Shown here piece by piece: positions 8,158 through 19,191 of a stretch of 45,409 nucleotides of DNA. The DNA is taken from the NCBI GenBank assembly GCA_022793375.1, contig JAAWCS010000024.1:1-45409 (forward strand), written 5' to 3'. Made by a program: the position numbers and the translations under genes. Below the pieces are notes generated by a model. The model had not been told where the DNA came from and ran no database searches. It saw nothing but the letters and a program-made list of their open reading frames with translations. The DNA comes from Lachnospiraceae bacterium (lineage in GTDB: Bacteria; Bacillota; Clostridia; Lachnospirales; Lachnospiraceae). Positions within the stretch are counted from its first letter, which is position 1; each line of letters opens with the position of its first letter.

Positions 8158-9621
8158 ATGTATGACATTTTAATCATCGGCGCCGGCATCACCGGCACAT
8201 TCCTGGCCCGCGACCTGGCCCGCTACGACCTGCGAATCGCCCTCGTAGACAAAGAGGACGATATCGCCTGCGGCGCCACGATGGCCAACAGCGCGATCAT
8301 CCACTCCGGCCATGACCCCAAACCGGGGACGCTCAAAGCCCGCTTCAATGTCCGGGGCAACGAAATGTATGAGGACATCTGCCGTGATCTCGGCGTCGCC
8401 TTTCAGCGCTGTTCGGCCCTTGTCGCCGCCGCGTCCCCCGAAGAGGAAACGATCCTTGAGACCCTTCGACAGCAGGCCATCGATCGCAGCGTACCTGTGC
8501 GCTGTCTGAGCCGCGAGCAGGCCCTGGCCCTTGAACCGCATCTGTCCGATTCGGTCACGCAGGCTCTGGAACTCCCCAGCACCGGGATCATCACCCCCTG
8601 GGAGGTAGCGATCGCTCTGGCCGAAGAAGCGGTTTTAAACGGAACCGACCTGTTTCTTTCTCACCGGGTTGAAGCCATTGAATCGCTTTCCCAAGCCGGC
8701 GGCCGCCCCGAAAATTCCCATTTCCGTGTGACCGCGCGCACGCCTGACGGGCAGATACATACCTTTGAAACCCGTTACGTAATCGACGCGGCCGGCGTAT
8801 ACGCCGACCAGGTTTACGCAATGGTTTCCCCGGCTCAGGCCGATCCTGCGACGCGGCGTTTTTCGATCACCCCCCGCAAAGGCGAGTATTTTGTCATTGA
8901 CCATGAAAAACGGCCGCTGTTTGAGCGCGTCATCTATCCGGTTCCCTCGGAAAAAGGCAAAGGGGTGCTGGTCGTCCCGACCATCCACAACAATCTCCTG
9001 ATCGGCCCCAACTCCGATTTTACCGACGACAAGACGGATGTCGGCAACACCACGCAGGCCCTTGCCTATGTCCGGGAGCAGATCGCCAAAACCGCGAAGG
9101 ACCTTCCCTTCCACAAGGTAATCCGCAATTTCTCCGGTCTGCGGCCCACCGGCGATACCCATGATTTTGTGATTGAAGAAGCCGCCGATGTCCCGGGCTT
9201 CATCCTGGTCGCGGCCATTGAATCGCCCGGATTAACCGCCGCTCCCGCGATCTCCGAATACGTTGTACATACGCTGTTGGCCCCGAAGCTTGCGCTTAAG
9301 CCCCGCACCGCTTATCAGCGACGCCGGCCCTTCCTTTGCCTAAAGGATCTGACCCCGGCCGAGTACAATGAAAAAATCCGCGAAAACCCGGCCTTCGGCC
9401 ACATTGTCTGCCGCTGTGAGCAGATTACCGAAGGCGAAGTCCTCGACGCGATCCACCGGCCCGCCGGCGCACGTACTCTGAAAGGCGTCAAAAAGCGCTG
9501 CCGGCCAGGCATGGGACGCTGCCAGGGCGGTTTCTGCGAACCGTTGATTACGGAAATTCTCTGCCGCGAACTGGGGCTTTCGCCGGAAGAACTTCTGCAT
9601 ATTAAAAATGAGTGCCTTTAA
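8158..9621 (+). CDS. GlpA-like FAD oxidoreductase with C-terminal BFD-type [2Fe-2S] domain
   Basis: The 487-residue product starts with the FAD-binding strand-turn-helix DILIIGAGITGTFLARDLA. It continues as a DAO/GlpA-type dehydrogenase and ends with a BFD-like iron-sulfur domain: CRCEQITEGEVLDAI, then GMGRCQGGFC, giving four cysteines. By context it oxidises glycerol-3-phosphate to dihydroxyacetone phosphate anaerobically, passing electrons to the next two proteins. ATG 8158 follows GGAAAGGAAAGGAA; a GTG at 8125 is possible but adds no family-like sequence. It is the first gene of the operon and lies 17 bases before the second oxidoreductase gene. Naming it glpA would be reasonable; I leave the symbol blank because clostridial members are also annotated only as NAD/FAD-dependent oxidoreductases. 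Confidence 0.85.
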   Translation: MYDILIIGAGITGTFLARDLARYDLRIALVDKEDDIACGATMANSAIIHSGHDPKPGTLKARFNVRGNEMYEDICRDLGVAFQRCSALVAAASPEEETILETLRQQAIDRSVPVRCLSREQALALEPHLSDSVTQALELPSTGIITPWEVAIALAEEAVLNGTDLFLSHRVEAIESLSQAGGRPENSHFRVTARTPDGQIHTFETRYVIDAAGVYADQVYAMVSPAQADPATRRFSITPRKGEYFVIDHEKRPLFERVIYPVPSEKGKGVLVVPTIHNNLLIGPNSDFTDDKTDVGNTTQALAYVREQIAKTAKDLPFHKVIRNFSGLRPTGDTHDFVIEEAADVPGFILVAAIESPGLTAAPAISEYVVHTLLAPKLALKPRTAYQRRRPFLCLKDLTPAEYNEKIRENPAFGHIVCRCEQITEGEVLDAIHRPAGARTLKGVKKRCRPGMGRCQGGFCEPLITEILCRELGLSPEELLHIKNECL

Positions 9622-9638
9622 AAGGAGGATCTTCTATT

Positions 9639-10907
9639 ATGAACACCTGTGATTTAGTGATTATCGGCGGCGGCAGCGCCGGCATGGCGGCGGCGATCGG
9701 CGCATATAAAAAAGGCGTCCGCGACATCCTGATCCTGGAGCGCGATGCCGAACCCGGCGGAATCTTGCTGCAATGCATCCATAACGGCTTCGGCCTGCAC
9801 ACCTTCGGCGAAGAGCTGACCGGCCCTTCCTACGCGGAGCGCTTCACGACGCAAATCGGCGAGTTAGGAATCCGCTGTGTTACCGGCGCGCTGGTACTCC
9901 ATCTGCACGCGGACAAGACGCTTGACTATATCAGCCCGCAGACCGGCTATCAGCAGGTAAAGGCCCGCGCCGTCATCCTTGCCATGGGCTGCCGCGAACG
10001 GCCCCGCGGCGCGATCGGCATCCCCGGCACACGGCCGGCCGGCATTTGGACGGCCGGGACTGCCCAGCGCTATTTAAACCTCGACGGCATTATGCCCGGC
10101 CGCCGCGTCTTTATCCTCGGCAGCGGCGACATCGGCCTGATTATGGCCCGACGCATGACGCTGGAGGGCGCAAAGGTCCTCGGCGTAGCCGAGCTCATGC
10201 CCTATTCCAACGGGCTGCAGCGCAACATCAAGCAATGTCTTGAAGATTTCGACATCCCGCTCTTTTTATCGCATACGGTTACCGATATCCGCGGACGCGA
10301 ACGGTTGAGCGAGGTTGTCATTTCTCAGGTCGATGAAAATCGCCGGCCGATCCCCGGCTCGCAAAAAACCTTTGCCGTCGATACGCTGCTGCTCTCCGTG
10401 GGCCTGGTTCCCGAAAACTACCTCAGCGAAGAAGCCGGCATCGCCCTGCATCCCCGCACCCGCGGGCCGCTGGTGGACGAATCCCTGCAGACGACGGTTT
10501 CCGGTATTTTTGCCTGCGGCAATGTGCTGCATGTGCACGATCTCGTGGACTTTGTAAGCGCCGAGGGCACGCAGGCCGGCGAGTCTGCCGCCTGCTATCT
10601 GGCCGGGGGCTTTGCCGACAGCCGTTCGATCCAGGCCGCGCCGGCCGACCATACTATTGGTTACGTCCTGCCGCAGACCGTACATCTTAACCGGCTTGAC
10701 GCTCCGGTCGAGTTCAAGTTCCGCGTGACCGACGCCTACCGCAACGTCACGCTGCAGGTTTTAAAAGACGGGCAGGTCTATAAAGAAATCCGCAAGCGCG
10801 TACTGCTGCCGGCGGAAATGGAAAAGCTGACGCTGAAACAAGAGGAACTAAACGACGTAAAACACGAGCTTGCGTTTCGCATTGCCGCCGGCGACGCCGC
10901 TGTGTGA
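9639..10907 (+). CDS. FAD-dependent pyridine-nucleotide-disulfide-type oxidoreductase, partner of the GlpA-like protein
   Basis: The 422-residue product has two dinucleotide-binding motifs, LVIIGGGSAGMAAAIGA near the N-terminus (FAD) and VFILGSGDIGLIMARRM near residue 160 (NAD(P)H). It also has the late FAD contact TVSGIFACGNVLHVHDL. It is the second subunit of the three-protein set (GlpA-like, this enzyme, DUF1667) often found beside glpK in Clostridia. It probably transfers electrons from glycerol-3-phosphate oxidation to NAD(P) or another acceptor. ATG 9639 is preceded by AAAGGAGGA with ideal spacing. Confidence 0.85.
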   Translation: MNTCDLVIIGGGSAGMAAAIGAYKKGVRDILILERDAEPGGILLQCIHNGFGLHTFGEELTGPSYAERFTTQIGELGIRCVTGALVLHLHADKTLDYISPQTGYQQVKARAVILAMGCRERPRGAIGIPGTRPAGIWTAGTAQRYLNLDGIMPGRRVFILGSGDIGLIMARRMTLEGAKVLGVAELMPYSNGLQRNIKQCLEDFDIPLFLSHTVTDIRGRERLSEVVISQVDENRRPIPGSQKTFAVDTLLLSVGLVPENYLSEEAGIALHPRTRGPLVDESLQTTVSGIFACGNVLHVHDLVDFVSAEGTQAGESAACYLAGGFADSRSIQAAPADHTIGYVLPQTVHLNRLDAPVEFKFRVTDAYRNVTLQVLKDGQVYKEIRKRVLLPAEMEKLTLKQEELNDVKHELAFRIAAGDAAV

Positions 10908-10941
10908 TGCGGGCAGGCGTATTGCTTTTCGAGAAAAGACC

Positions 10942-10968
10942 ATGAAAAAAGAAAGGATTTTTCCATGA
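10942..10968 (+). CDS. Possible 8-codon upstream ORF made by a short duplication
   Basis: ATGAAAAAAGAA at 10942 repeats the first codons of the DUF1667 gene at 10965; CCATGAAAAAAGAA occurs twice, 23 bases apart. The first copy opens a small frame encoding MKKERIFP, whose TGA (10966-10968) overlaps the ATG of the next gene as ATGA. It may couple translation or be a neutral duplication. Confidence 0.35.
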   Translation: MKKERIFP

Positions 10969-11333
10969 AAAAAGAACTCACCTGCATTATCTGCCCAATG
11001 GGCTGCCGCTTGGAGGCCGACTGCCAGACGGCAAAAAACGGCTCTCTTTCCATCCGCTCTGTCACCGGCAACACCTGCCCCCGCGGAGAAAAATACGCCC
11101 GGGCCGAGCTGACGCACCCCGAACGAACCGTCACCAGCACCGTGGCCTTGCAGGACGGCCGCTACCGCCGGCTGCCGGTAATCACCTCCGCCCCGATTCC
11201 CAAAGAACGGATTTTTGACGTGATGAAGGAAATCCGCGCCGTTTCGGTCTGTGCACCGGTGAAAATCCATGATATAATCATAGAAAATGTGTGCGGGCTC
11301 GGCGTAAATATCCTTGCTTCCCGCAGCCTGTAA
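10965..11333 (+). CDS. DUF1667 domain protein, third component of the glycerol-3-phosphate oxidising set
   Basis: The 122-residue protein has the DUF1667 pattern: CIICPMGCRLE near the N-terminus and NTCPRGEKYARAELTHPERTV near residue 45, then PVITSAPIPKERIFDVM. The four cysteines suit a small metal or iron-sulfur site. Members almost always sit beside the two oxidoreductases seen here and are thought to serve in the same electron transfer complex. The upstream GAAAGG can act as a ribosome binding site. The TAA is followed 20 bases later by glpP. Confidence 0.85.
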   Translation: MKKELTCIICPMGCRLEADCQTAKNGSLSIRSVTGNTCPRGEKYARAELTHPERTVTSTVALQDGRYRRLPVITSAPIPKERIFDVMKEIRAVSVCAPVKIHDIIIENVCGLGVNILASRSL

Positions 11334-11352
11334 CCGCGTTAGGAGGAGCATA

Positions 11353-11940
11353 ATGGTTTCTTTTTCACAGCCGCTTTTGCTGGCTGTTTCACAGATCCGG
11401 GAGTTTGAACGGTTTTTAAAAAGCCCGCTGGATACCTGCATTCTAATGGATATGCACATCAACCAGCTGCCGGCCCTGATGCGGGCGGCCCGCAGCGCGG
11501 GCAAGCGCGTTTTTCTGCACGCCGACCTGCTTCACGGGCTGGCTGCCGACGAATACGGCTGTGAATACATCTGCCAGCATCTGAAAGCGGACGGCATCAT
11601 CTCCACCAAAAACCGTGTCCTGGAAACAGCCCGCCGCAACCATACCGCAACGATCCTGCGGCTGTTTCTGATCGACACCAAATCCCTGGACAAAGGCGTG
11701 GCCCTGATCGACAGCCTGCGCCCCGACTACGTGGAACTGCTGCCGGGACTGGCCTGCGAAGTCATTCCCGATCTGAAAAAACGCCTGCGGGAGAAGGGCG
11801 CGCCGGAAATTTCCCTGCTGTGCGGTGGACTGATCCGCACGCCGGAACAGATCACACGCTGCCTGAGAGCCGGCGCTCACGCCGTCACGCTCTCCGACCG
11901 CCGGCTGGCCGAGACCTTTCTGGCTTCCATTCCCGGCTAG
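11353..11940 (+). CDS. glpP: Glycerol uptake operon antiterminator GlpP
   Basis: The 195-residue product matches GlpP in length and motifs: TCILMDMHINQLP, RVFLHADLLHGLA, GIISTKNRVLETAR, DYVELLPGLACEV and a C-terminal CGGLIRTPEQITRCLRAGAHAVTLS segment. GlpP has a TIM-barrel-like fold, senses glycerol-3-phosphate and lets RNA polymerase read through leader terminators of glp transcripts. ATG 11353 follows AGGAGGAG at 11341-11348. Its probable target is the hairpin at 8066-8106 at the head of its own operon, which would make the system positively autoregulated. Confidence 0.92.
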   Translation: MVSFSQPLLLAVSQIREFERFLKSPLDTCILMDMHINQLPALMRAARSAGKRVFLHADLLHGLAADEYGCEYICQHLKADGIISTKNRVLETARRNHTATILRLFLIDTKSLDKGVALIDSLRPDYVELLPGLACEVIPDLKKRLREKGAPEISLLCGGLIRTPEQITRCLRAGAHAVTLSDRRLAETFLASIPG

Positions 11941-13539
<1,599 letters not shown>

Positions 13540-13568
13540 AAGGGCCTACGCCATGCTATACAGATAAA

Positions 13569-13616
13569 ACTCGCAGGCTTCTGCCGATTTGCAGAAACCT
13601 GCGAGTCTCGTTTTGC
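13569..13616 (+). terminator. Terminator after glpK
   Basis: ACTCGCAGGcTTCTGC and GCAGAAaCCTGCGAGT pair over about 15 bp with a short loop, followed by CTCGTTTTG. It ends the glycerol operon. Confidence 0.85.
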
Positions 13617-13647
13617 CCGATTCCGTGTCTCCCGCCGATTACGGCGC

Positions 13648-14196
13648 TTACAAGGCCGGTATGCCCCCGCATTGTTTCAAATAATCGATGAGCGGCGTTA
13701 AATAGTCCGGATCGGTCCAATCGCAATTTTTTCCCACCGCACACATAAGAGCCTTCATCCACGGTTCGTATGTGTCGGGATCTTTTTTGGCGACCGATTT
13801 TTGCAGCATTTTGCACATAGTTCGGTCCATGAATTTCATCTTGCTTTCATCCCACGCGCCGCGCCCGTAAAAAAGCGGAATCTCCCTTAAATCACCGGTC
13901 AGATTGCGCGCCTTTATTTCCGCAAACGCTTTCTCGTCAAAGGGGGAGGCGCCTACGCAGAATATCGCGATTTTTTTCTCTTTCCATCTGCCAATGTTCT
14001 TTTTTAGAAACGGCAAACCGGCGATTCCGGAGGCGTATATACTGCCGCACAGTATCACGGTTTCGTATGGATCTACCTCGCTCACCGCAGTTTTTGCCGT
14101 CTCGGCACAGGAAAAATCCGTCATGTCCCTAAGCCATTCGGCATATTTTCGGGCGGCTCCATATTTAGACCGATAGAGGATGATTCCCTTTTTCAT
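13648..14196 (-). CDS. Flavodoxin-domain protein
   Basis: The 182-residue protein begins GIILYRSKYGAARKYAEWL, the FMN phosphate-binding loop of a flavodoxin-type fold. TVILCGSIYASGIAGLP and KIAIFCVGASPF follow as later strands. It resembles the flavodoxin/HemG-like family rather than short-chain electron carriers. The C-terminal part is rich in cysteines (C158 and C177 by count), which may bind a cofactor or be redox active. The role is unknown; such proteins are often induced by stress. It is monocistronic, with a near-perfect promoter and a palindromic operator upstream. Confidence 0.8.
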   Translation of the reverse strand: MKKGIILYRSKYGAARKYAEWLRDMTDFSCAETAKTAVSEVDPYETVILCGSIYASGIAGLPFLKKNIGRWKEKKIAIFCVGASPFDEKAFAEIKARNLTGDLREIPLFYGRGAWDESKMKFMDRTMCKMLQKSVAKKDPDTYEPWMKALMCAVGKNCDWTDPDYLTPLIDYLKQCGGIPAL

Positions 14197-14222
14197 AGTG
14201 CATTCCTTTCTTGTTATAATTT

Positions 14223-14247
14223 ATTTATATAAATAGTTTATATAAAT
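14223..14247 (-). promoter_or_regulatory. Perfect palindromic operator downstream of the -10 box
   Basis: ATTTATATAAA-tag-TTTATATAAAT is a perfect 11-bp inverted repeat with a 3-base spacer. It overlaps the last bases of the -10 box and the transcription start of the flavodoxin-like gene, the expected place for a repressor dimer (MarR/TetR-like, type not known). Confidence 0.7.
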
Positions 14248-14274
14248 TATACCTGTGCAGAGATGCTTTGTCAA
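14246..14274 (-). promoter_or_regulatory. Promoter of the flavodoxin-like gene
   Basis: On the minus strand TTGACA (14274-14269) and TATAAT (14251-14246) are both perfect consensus hexamers with a 17-base spacer. Confidence 0.88.
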
Positions 14275-14352
14275 CCCCGCCGCCAAACCCTGTATGCGAT
14301 TGAGGGTATGCGACTGACGCTTTGTCAAAAAATCCGTCCACTTGTGCCGCTG

Positions 14353-14381
14353 CGTTAAATATGATACACTAAATCGGGTTC
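14353..14381 (+). promoter_or_regulatory. Possible promoter of the DUF1848 gene
   Basis: TTGTGC and TACACT are separated by about 17 bases (GTTAAATATGATACACT). It is a weaker match than the other promoters in the window and lies about 110 bases before the gene. Confidence 0.4.
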
Positions 14382-14477
14382 TTTCTATCGTCTGCCATGT
14401 GATTGCCGGATTGTTGCAAAATCCCCGCCCATTGACGGGATTTTCCCTAAAAGAAACGGAAAGGAGACTGGCCGCCG

Positions 14478-15407
14478 ATGATTATCCAGACCGGCCTGCG
14501 TACCGATATCCCTGCTTTCTACGCCCCCTGGTTTGCCAACCGGCTGCGGGAGGGCTTCGTTCTTGTGCGAAATCCGTACAACTATCATCAGGTTACCCGC
14601 TATCGCCTGAATCCGCAGGTCGTAGACCTCATCGCCTTTTGCAGCAAAAATCCCGCCCCTCTGCTCCCTTATGGAGAGCTGCTTGCCCCTTACGGGCAAT
14701 ACTGGTTTGTGACGATCACGCCCTACGGGCGGGCCGTCGAACCGCATGTGCCGGACAAACGGGCGGTCATTCAGTCCTTCCGCGAATTATCCCGCCGCTT
14801 AGGTCCGCACTGCGTCGGCTGGCGCTACGATCCGATCTTTCTTTCGGACGTTTACAGCATAGAGTATCATCTGCATGCTTTTGAAAAAATCGCGGCGGCG
14901 CTTGCCGGCTTTACCCATACCTGCGTCATCAGCTTTATTGACCTCTACCAGAAGGTGCGGCGCAATTTCCCCGAGGCCCGAGAGGTAAGTCCCGCCGACC
15001 GGCTGACGCTCGGAAAAGAGATGATCCGCATTGCCGGGCGCTATGATATGGTCCTCAGGCCCTGCGCCGAGGGCGACGAACTGGCCCCCTACGGCGCCGA
15101 CTGCGGCGGCTGTATGACCATTGCCGTCTACGAATCCGCCCTCAGGACGCGCCTTCGTGCGCCGAAACGAAAATCCCCCCGCAGTGAGTGCGCCTGCTTT
15201 ATGGGAAATGATATCGGCCTGTACGATACCTGCCCGCACCTGTGCCGCTATTGCTACGCCAACAACGACCCGACGGCCGTCGCCCGCAACCGCAGGCGGC
15301 ACGATCCGCTCTCGCCGTTTTTGATCGGGACCGGCGAAGCGGGCGACATCCTCCATGAGGCCCGGCAGGAAAGCTGGGTGGACGGACAGCTTACGCTGGA
15401 ATTTTGA
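14478..15407 (+). CDS. DUF1848 domain protein with C-terminal cysteine cluster
   Basis: The 309-residue product fits the DUF1848 family. The N-terminus has GLRTDIPAFYAPWFANRL and NPYNYHQVTRYRLNP. The middle has VGWRYDPIFLSD and HTCVISFIDLYQKVRRN, and the end has DTCPHLCRYCYANND. The C-x3-C-x2-C motif looks like a radical-SAM iron-sulfur cluster site displaced to the C-terminus; the barrel-like body also resembles DNA-photolyase/radical-SAM-type folds. No function is established. The ATG at 14478 has GGAAAGGAGA 10 bases upstream. It stands alone between the flavodoxin-like gene and a decayed gene. Confidence 0.82.
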   Translation: MIIQTGLRTDIPAFYAPWFANRLREGFVLVRNPYNYHQVTRYRLNPQVVDLIAFCSKNPAPLLPYGELLAPYGQYWFVTITPYGRAVEPHVPDKRAVIQSFRELSRRLGPHCVGWRYDPIFLSDVYSIEYHLHAFEKIAAALAGFTHTCVISFIDLYQKVRRNFPEAREVSPADRLTLGKEMIRIAGRYDMVLRPCAEGDELAPYGADCGGCMTIAVYESALRTRLRAPKRKSPRSECACFMGNDIGLYDTCPHLCRYCYANNDPTAVARNRRRHDPLSPFLIGTGEAGDILHEARQESWVDGQLTLEF

Positions 15408-15629
15408 TTTTTGTTTTGTGTTGAATTGCCGCGCTCCTTTTTACTCCTGGAATCTGTCGTTTATCAAAATGATTTTCCAAAACAGTGGACTCCAAAAGTA
15501 AAAATCCCTAAATTTTGTTGGGTTAATCAAAAAATAAGCTAACTAACTTACAAAATAACCAAAGTAATTCCCAAAAGTCCTAAAAAATATCCTAAAACTG
15601 TTTGCTTATTTTTTCAAAATGCGAAACGC
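15408..15629. other. AT-rich gap before a truncated gene
   Basis: About 220 bases, markedly richer in A and T than the flanks, with no gene, ribosome binding site or clear terminator. It ends where the truncated AlbA_2-type gene begins and may replace the lost 5' end of that gene. Confidence 0.5.
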
Positions 15630-16814
15630 ATGGTCCGTCCGATTTTTACCTCTCTTACAACTAAGCAGGGCAGTATTGTCTCGGCAGAAATACCAGGAAC
15701 CGATTTGACGGAGCGCCCCTGCTATTACGGCGGCGTGGGACGGACAAAGGGTTCTTATATCCGTGTCGGCGATTCCGATGAGCCTATGAGCGATTATGAA
15801 ATCTACAGTTATGAGGCTTTCCGCAAAAAATATCAGGACGACATCCGCATCCACCAAAATGCAACGCTGGCAGCCATCGACGAGACTCTGCTGGCACAAT
15901 ATCTCGATCGGATCAAGGCCCGCAACCCCAAGCTGGCCGCCCTTCCTGAGACGGACATCCGGCGGTTTTTAAATATGGTGATTGACGAAAAACCTACTCT
16001 GGCCTGCCTTCTCCTGTTTTCACTGTACCCGCAGATGTTTTTCCCGCAATATACGATTAACGCCACCGTTATTCCCGGATATGAAAAAGGCGCGGCCGCG
16101 GCAGACGGCACGCGTTTTCTGGACAACGAACGGATCGAAGGAACCATTGAAGATATGCTGGACCAGGCCATTAAGTTCCTGATTAAAAACATGAAATTCC
16201 GTACTATCATCGATCCGGCTACCGGCAAAAGAAACGACAAGGCCGAATACCCGGTCGTCGCCCTCAGGGAAGCGCTGTTAAACGCGCTGATTCATCGGGA
16301 CTACAGTATCCACACCGAGGCCATGCCCATCGAACTGACACTCTATAAAGATCGTCTGGAGATTCGCAATCCCGGAGGACTCTATGGCAGGGTCACGCTC
16401 GATACCCTGGGCAAGGTTCAGCCCGACACCAGAAATCCGGTTCTGGCCCGCGCTCTGGAAACGCTGGGAATCACCGAAAACCGCTATTCCGGGATTCCGA
16501 CCATTCAGAGAGTCCTGCGGGAAGCCGGCATGAGGGAGGCCGTATTCACCGATTCCCGCAACGAATTTGCCGTCACTTTTTACAATGGCGATACGGCCGG
16601 CTCCCCACAGGCAGATACGCCGGCCGCCGCCGCAATCCTGGATTTCTGCGCAATACCGCGCTCCCGAAAAGAAATCGCGGATTTTTTGGGTATTTCTACC
16701 TACTATTATATGATGCACAATTATATCAACCCTCTTTTGGAGGGCGGGCAGTTGCGCATGACAAAGCCGGAGACGCCGCGGAGTAAAAATCAAAAATATG
16801 TCCGTGTACTCTGA
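15630..16814 (+). pseudogene. 5'-truncated AlbA_2/RecG-like ATP-binding transcriptional regulator
   Basis: The 394-residue frame begins inside an AlbA_2/Schlafen-type domain: VRPIFTSL...GSYIRVGDSDEPMSDYEIYSYEAF matches the last half of that domain. The central ALREALLNALIHRDYSI and RLEIRNPGGLYG then match the HATPase_c_4/RecG-like C-terminal region, and a winged-helix-like end follows (SRKEIADFLGIS). Intact relatives carry about 60-80 more N-terminal residues with the E-F-K motif. Here the frame is closed by TAA at 15540-15542, there is no ribosome binding site before 15630, and the upstream DNA is AT-rich and unrelated. The gene is probably a remnant. The rest of the frame has no internal stops, so loss may be recent. 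Confidence 0.75.
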
Positions 16815-16825
16815 CCCATCTCTGC

Positions 16826-16911
16826 AAAAAAATAACCGTCCCGGCATGGCTCCTGACTCTTACCCCATCTTCGGCAGGAATCAGGACCGATGCCAGGCGG
16901 TCGTTTTTTTA
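16826..16911. terminator. Long bidirectional terminator hairpin
   Basis: From 16834, ACCGTCCCGGCATGGCTCCTGA pairs imperfectly with TCAGGACCGATGCCAGGCGGT ending near 16902. A T-run follows (16904-16910) and an A-run precedes (16826-16832), so it can act for both converging genes. Confidence 0.8.
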
Positions 16912-16932
16912 CCAAAGGAAGATCGCTCTCCT

Positions 16933-18106
<1,174 letters not shown>

Positions 18107-18358
18107 TTATATCACCTACAGTATTGTGCACGCTCCTGTGTTGTGGCTTTATCTTAGCATGCCCGCAAACAAAACTCCAATGCCAAAAACTCCTTTCAAC
18201 CCGGCCCTTAAACGGAAAAAAATGTCCCCCGGCCCGCGCCGTCTGCGGCGGTACGTGCCAAAGGACATTTTTTGTTGGCGTTGTTTTTCAGGTTAGCGCT
18301 TCTTTTTCCGGAAAGCCGGTCCGGCTCATGCTTCTGTCAAATCTTGTATCGCTTTCTT
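18107..18358. other. Intergenic region, nothing assigned
   Basis: About 250 bases between the regulator fragment and the glycerophosphodiesterase gene, both read leftward. I see no gene and no firm terminator. A loosely paired element with CCCGGCCCGCG and a T-run near 18269 is the only structure noted. Confidence 0.3.
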
Positions 18359-19162
18359 TTACGGCTCAAATCCCTCAAAAATAAAATAGTCAAACGCCTC
18401 CCGGCAGACTTCAAGTTCCGCCTCGCTCTTTACCGTCCAGGCCACCGCCGGACAGCCAAAGAGATTGCGGCACAGCGTCAGCGAAAGAGCATGCCGGTCG
18501 CGGCAGTCATAGGCGATAAAGTCCGGCGCGGTCAGAAAATTCGTCAGCAGGCCGCGCATGATATAATGCGCCGGCGACCGCTTGCCTTCATGCTTTATAA
18601 AATTGCCCGACAGCTGCCCGCGGCAGACTTGCGGGCGGTTTAAGCGATACCAGAATACCGCCGCCGGGTGAAACGACTCCACGCAGTACACGCCGCCATA
18701 TCCGCGAAGCAGGTGGTCCGTCAGCTCGCAGACCAGGCTGCGGCTGTTCTTGTATTTCAGCTCGACGATCAAGGGCACTTTGCCGTCTACCAGCTTCAGC
18801 ACATCGGCAAACAGCGGGACGGTCTGTTCGCTTTCGTATAGCGGATAATGGCACAGCTCATGGTAGGTCAGCGTATCGATATCGCGGTCCACGCCGCAGA
18901 TCCGCTTCAGGTTAAAATCATGCGCCACGACCACCTGCCCGTCGCCGGTCACCTGCACATCCAGCTCGATCCCGTAGCCTTTTTCGACCGCCTTTGCAAA
19001 AGCCGCCAGCGTATTTTCCGGGGCATCGCCCGTATTGTCATGCAGGCCGCGGTGCGCATAATATACGTCCGGCATCCGCTTGGGGCGGTGAAACAGACGC
19101 GGCGTGATTGCCGCCGTATAGAGGGCCGCCGCCTTCAGTGCCAATTTCGTTATTTTTTTCAT
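18359..19162 (-). CDS. Glycerophosphodiester phosphodiesterase (GDPD)
   Basis: The 267-residue product has the GDPD signature: YYAHRGLHDNTGDAPENTLAAF (split around the catalytic histidine) and GIELDVQVTGDGQVVVAHDFNL, which supply the metal-binding E-x-D and the second histidine. PLIVELKYKN supplies a further glutamate. The C-terminal VAWTVKSEAELEV matches the usual closing strand. It hydrolyses glycerophosphodiesters to glycerol-3-phosphate and an alcohol, which could feed the glycerol operon at 8-13.5 kb. A short hydrophobic N-terminal stretch (residues 5-20) may anchor it to the membrane. AGGAGGACAG precedes the ATG. Confidence 0.9.
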   Translation of the reverse strand: MKKITKLALKAAALYTAAITPRLFHRPKRMPDVYYAHRGLHDNTGDAPENTLAAFAKAVEKGYGIELDVQVTGDGQVVVAHDFNLKRICGVDRDIDTLTYHELCHYPLYESEQTVPLFADVLKLVDGKVPLIVELKYKNSRSLVCELTDHLLRGYGGVYCVESFHPAAVFWYRLNRPQVCRGQLSGNFIKHEGKRSPAHYIMRGLLTNFLTAPDFIAYDCRDRHALSLTLCRNLFGCPAVAWTVKSEAELEVCREAFDYFIFEGFEP

Positions 19163-19191
19163 TTTCGATCTGTCCTCCTGTGGTTCTGCGC

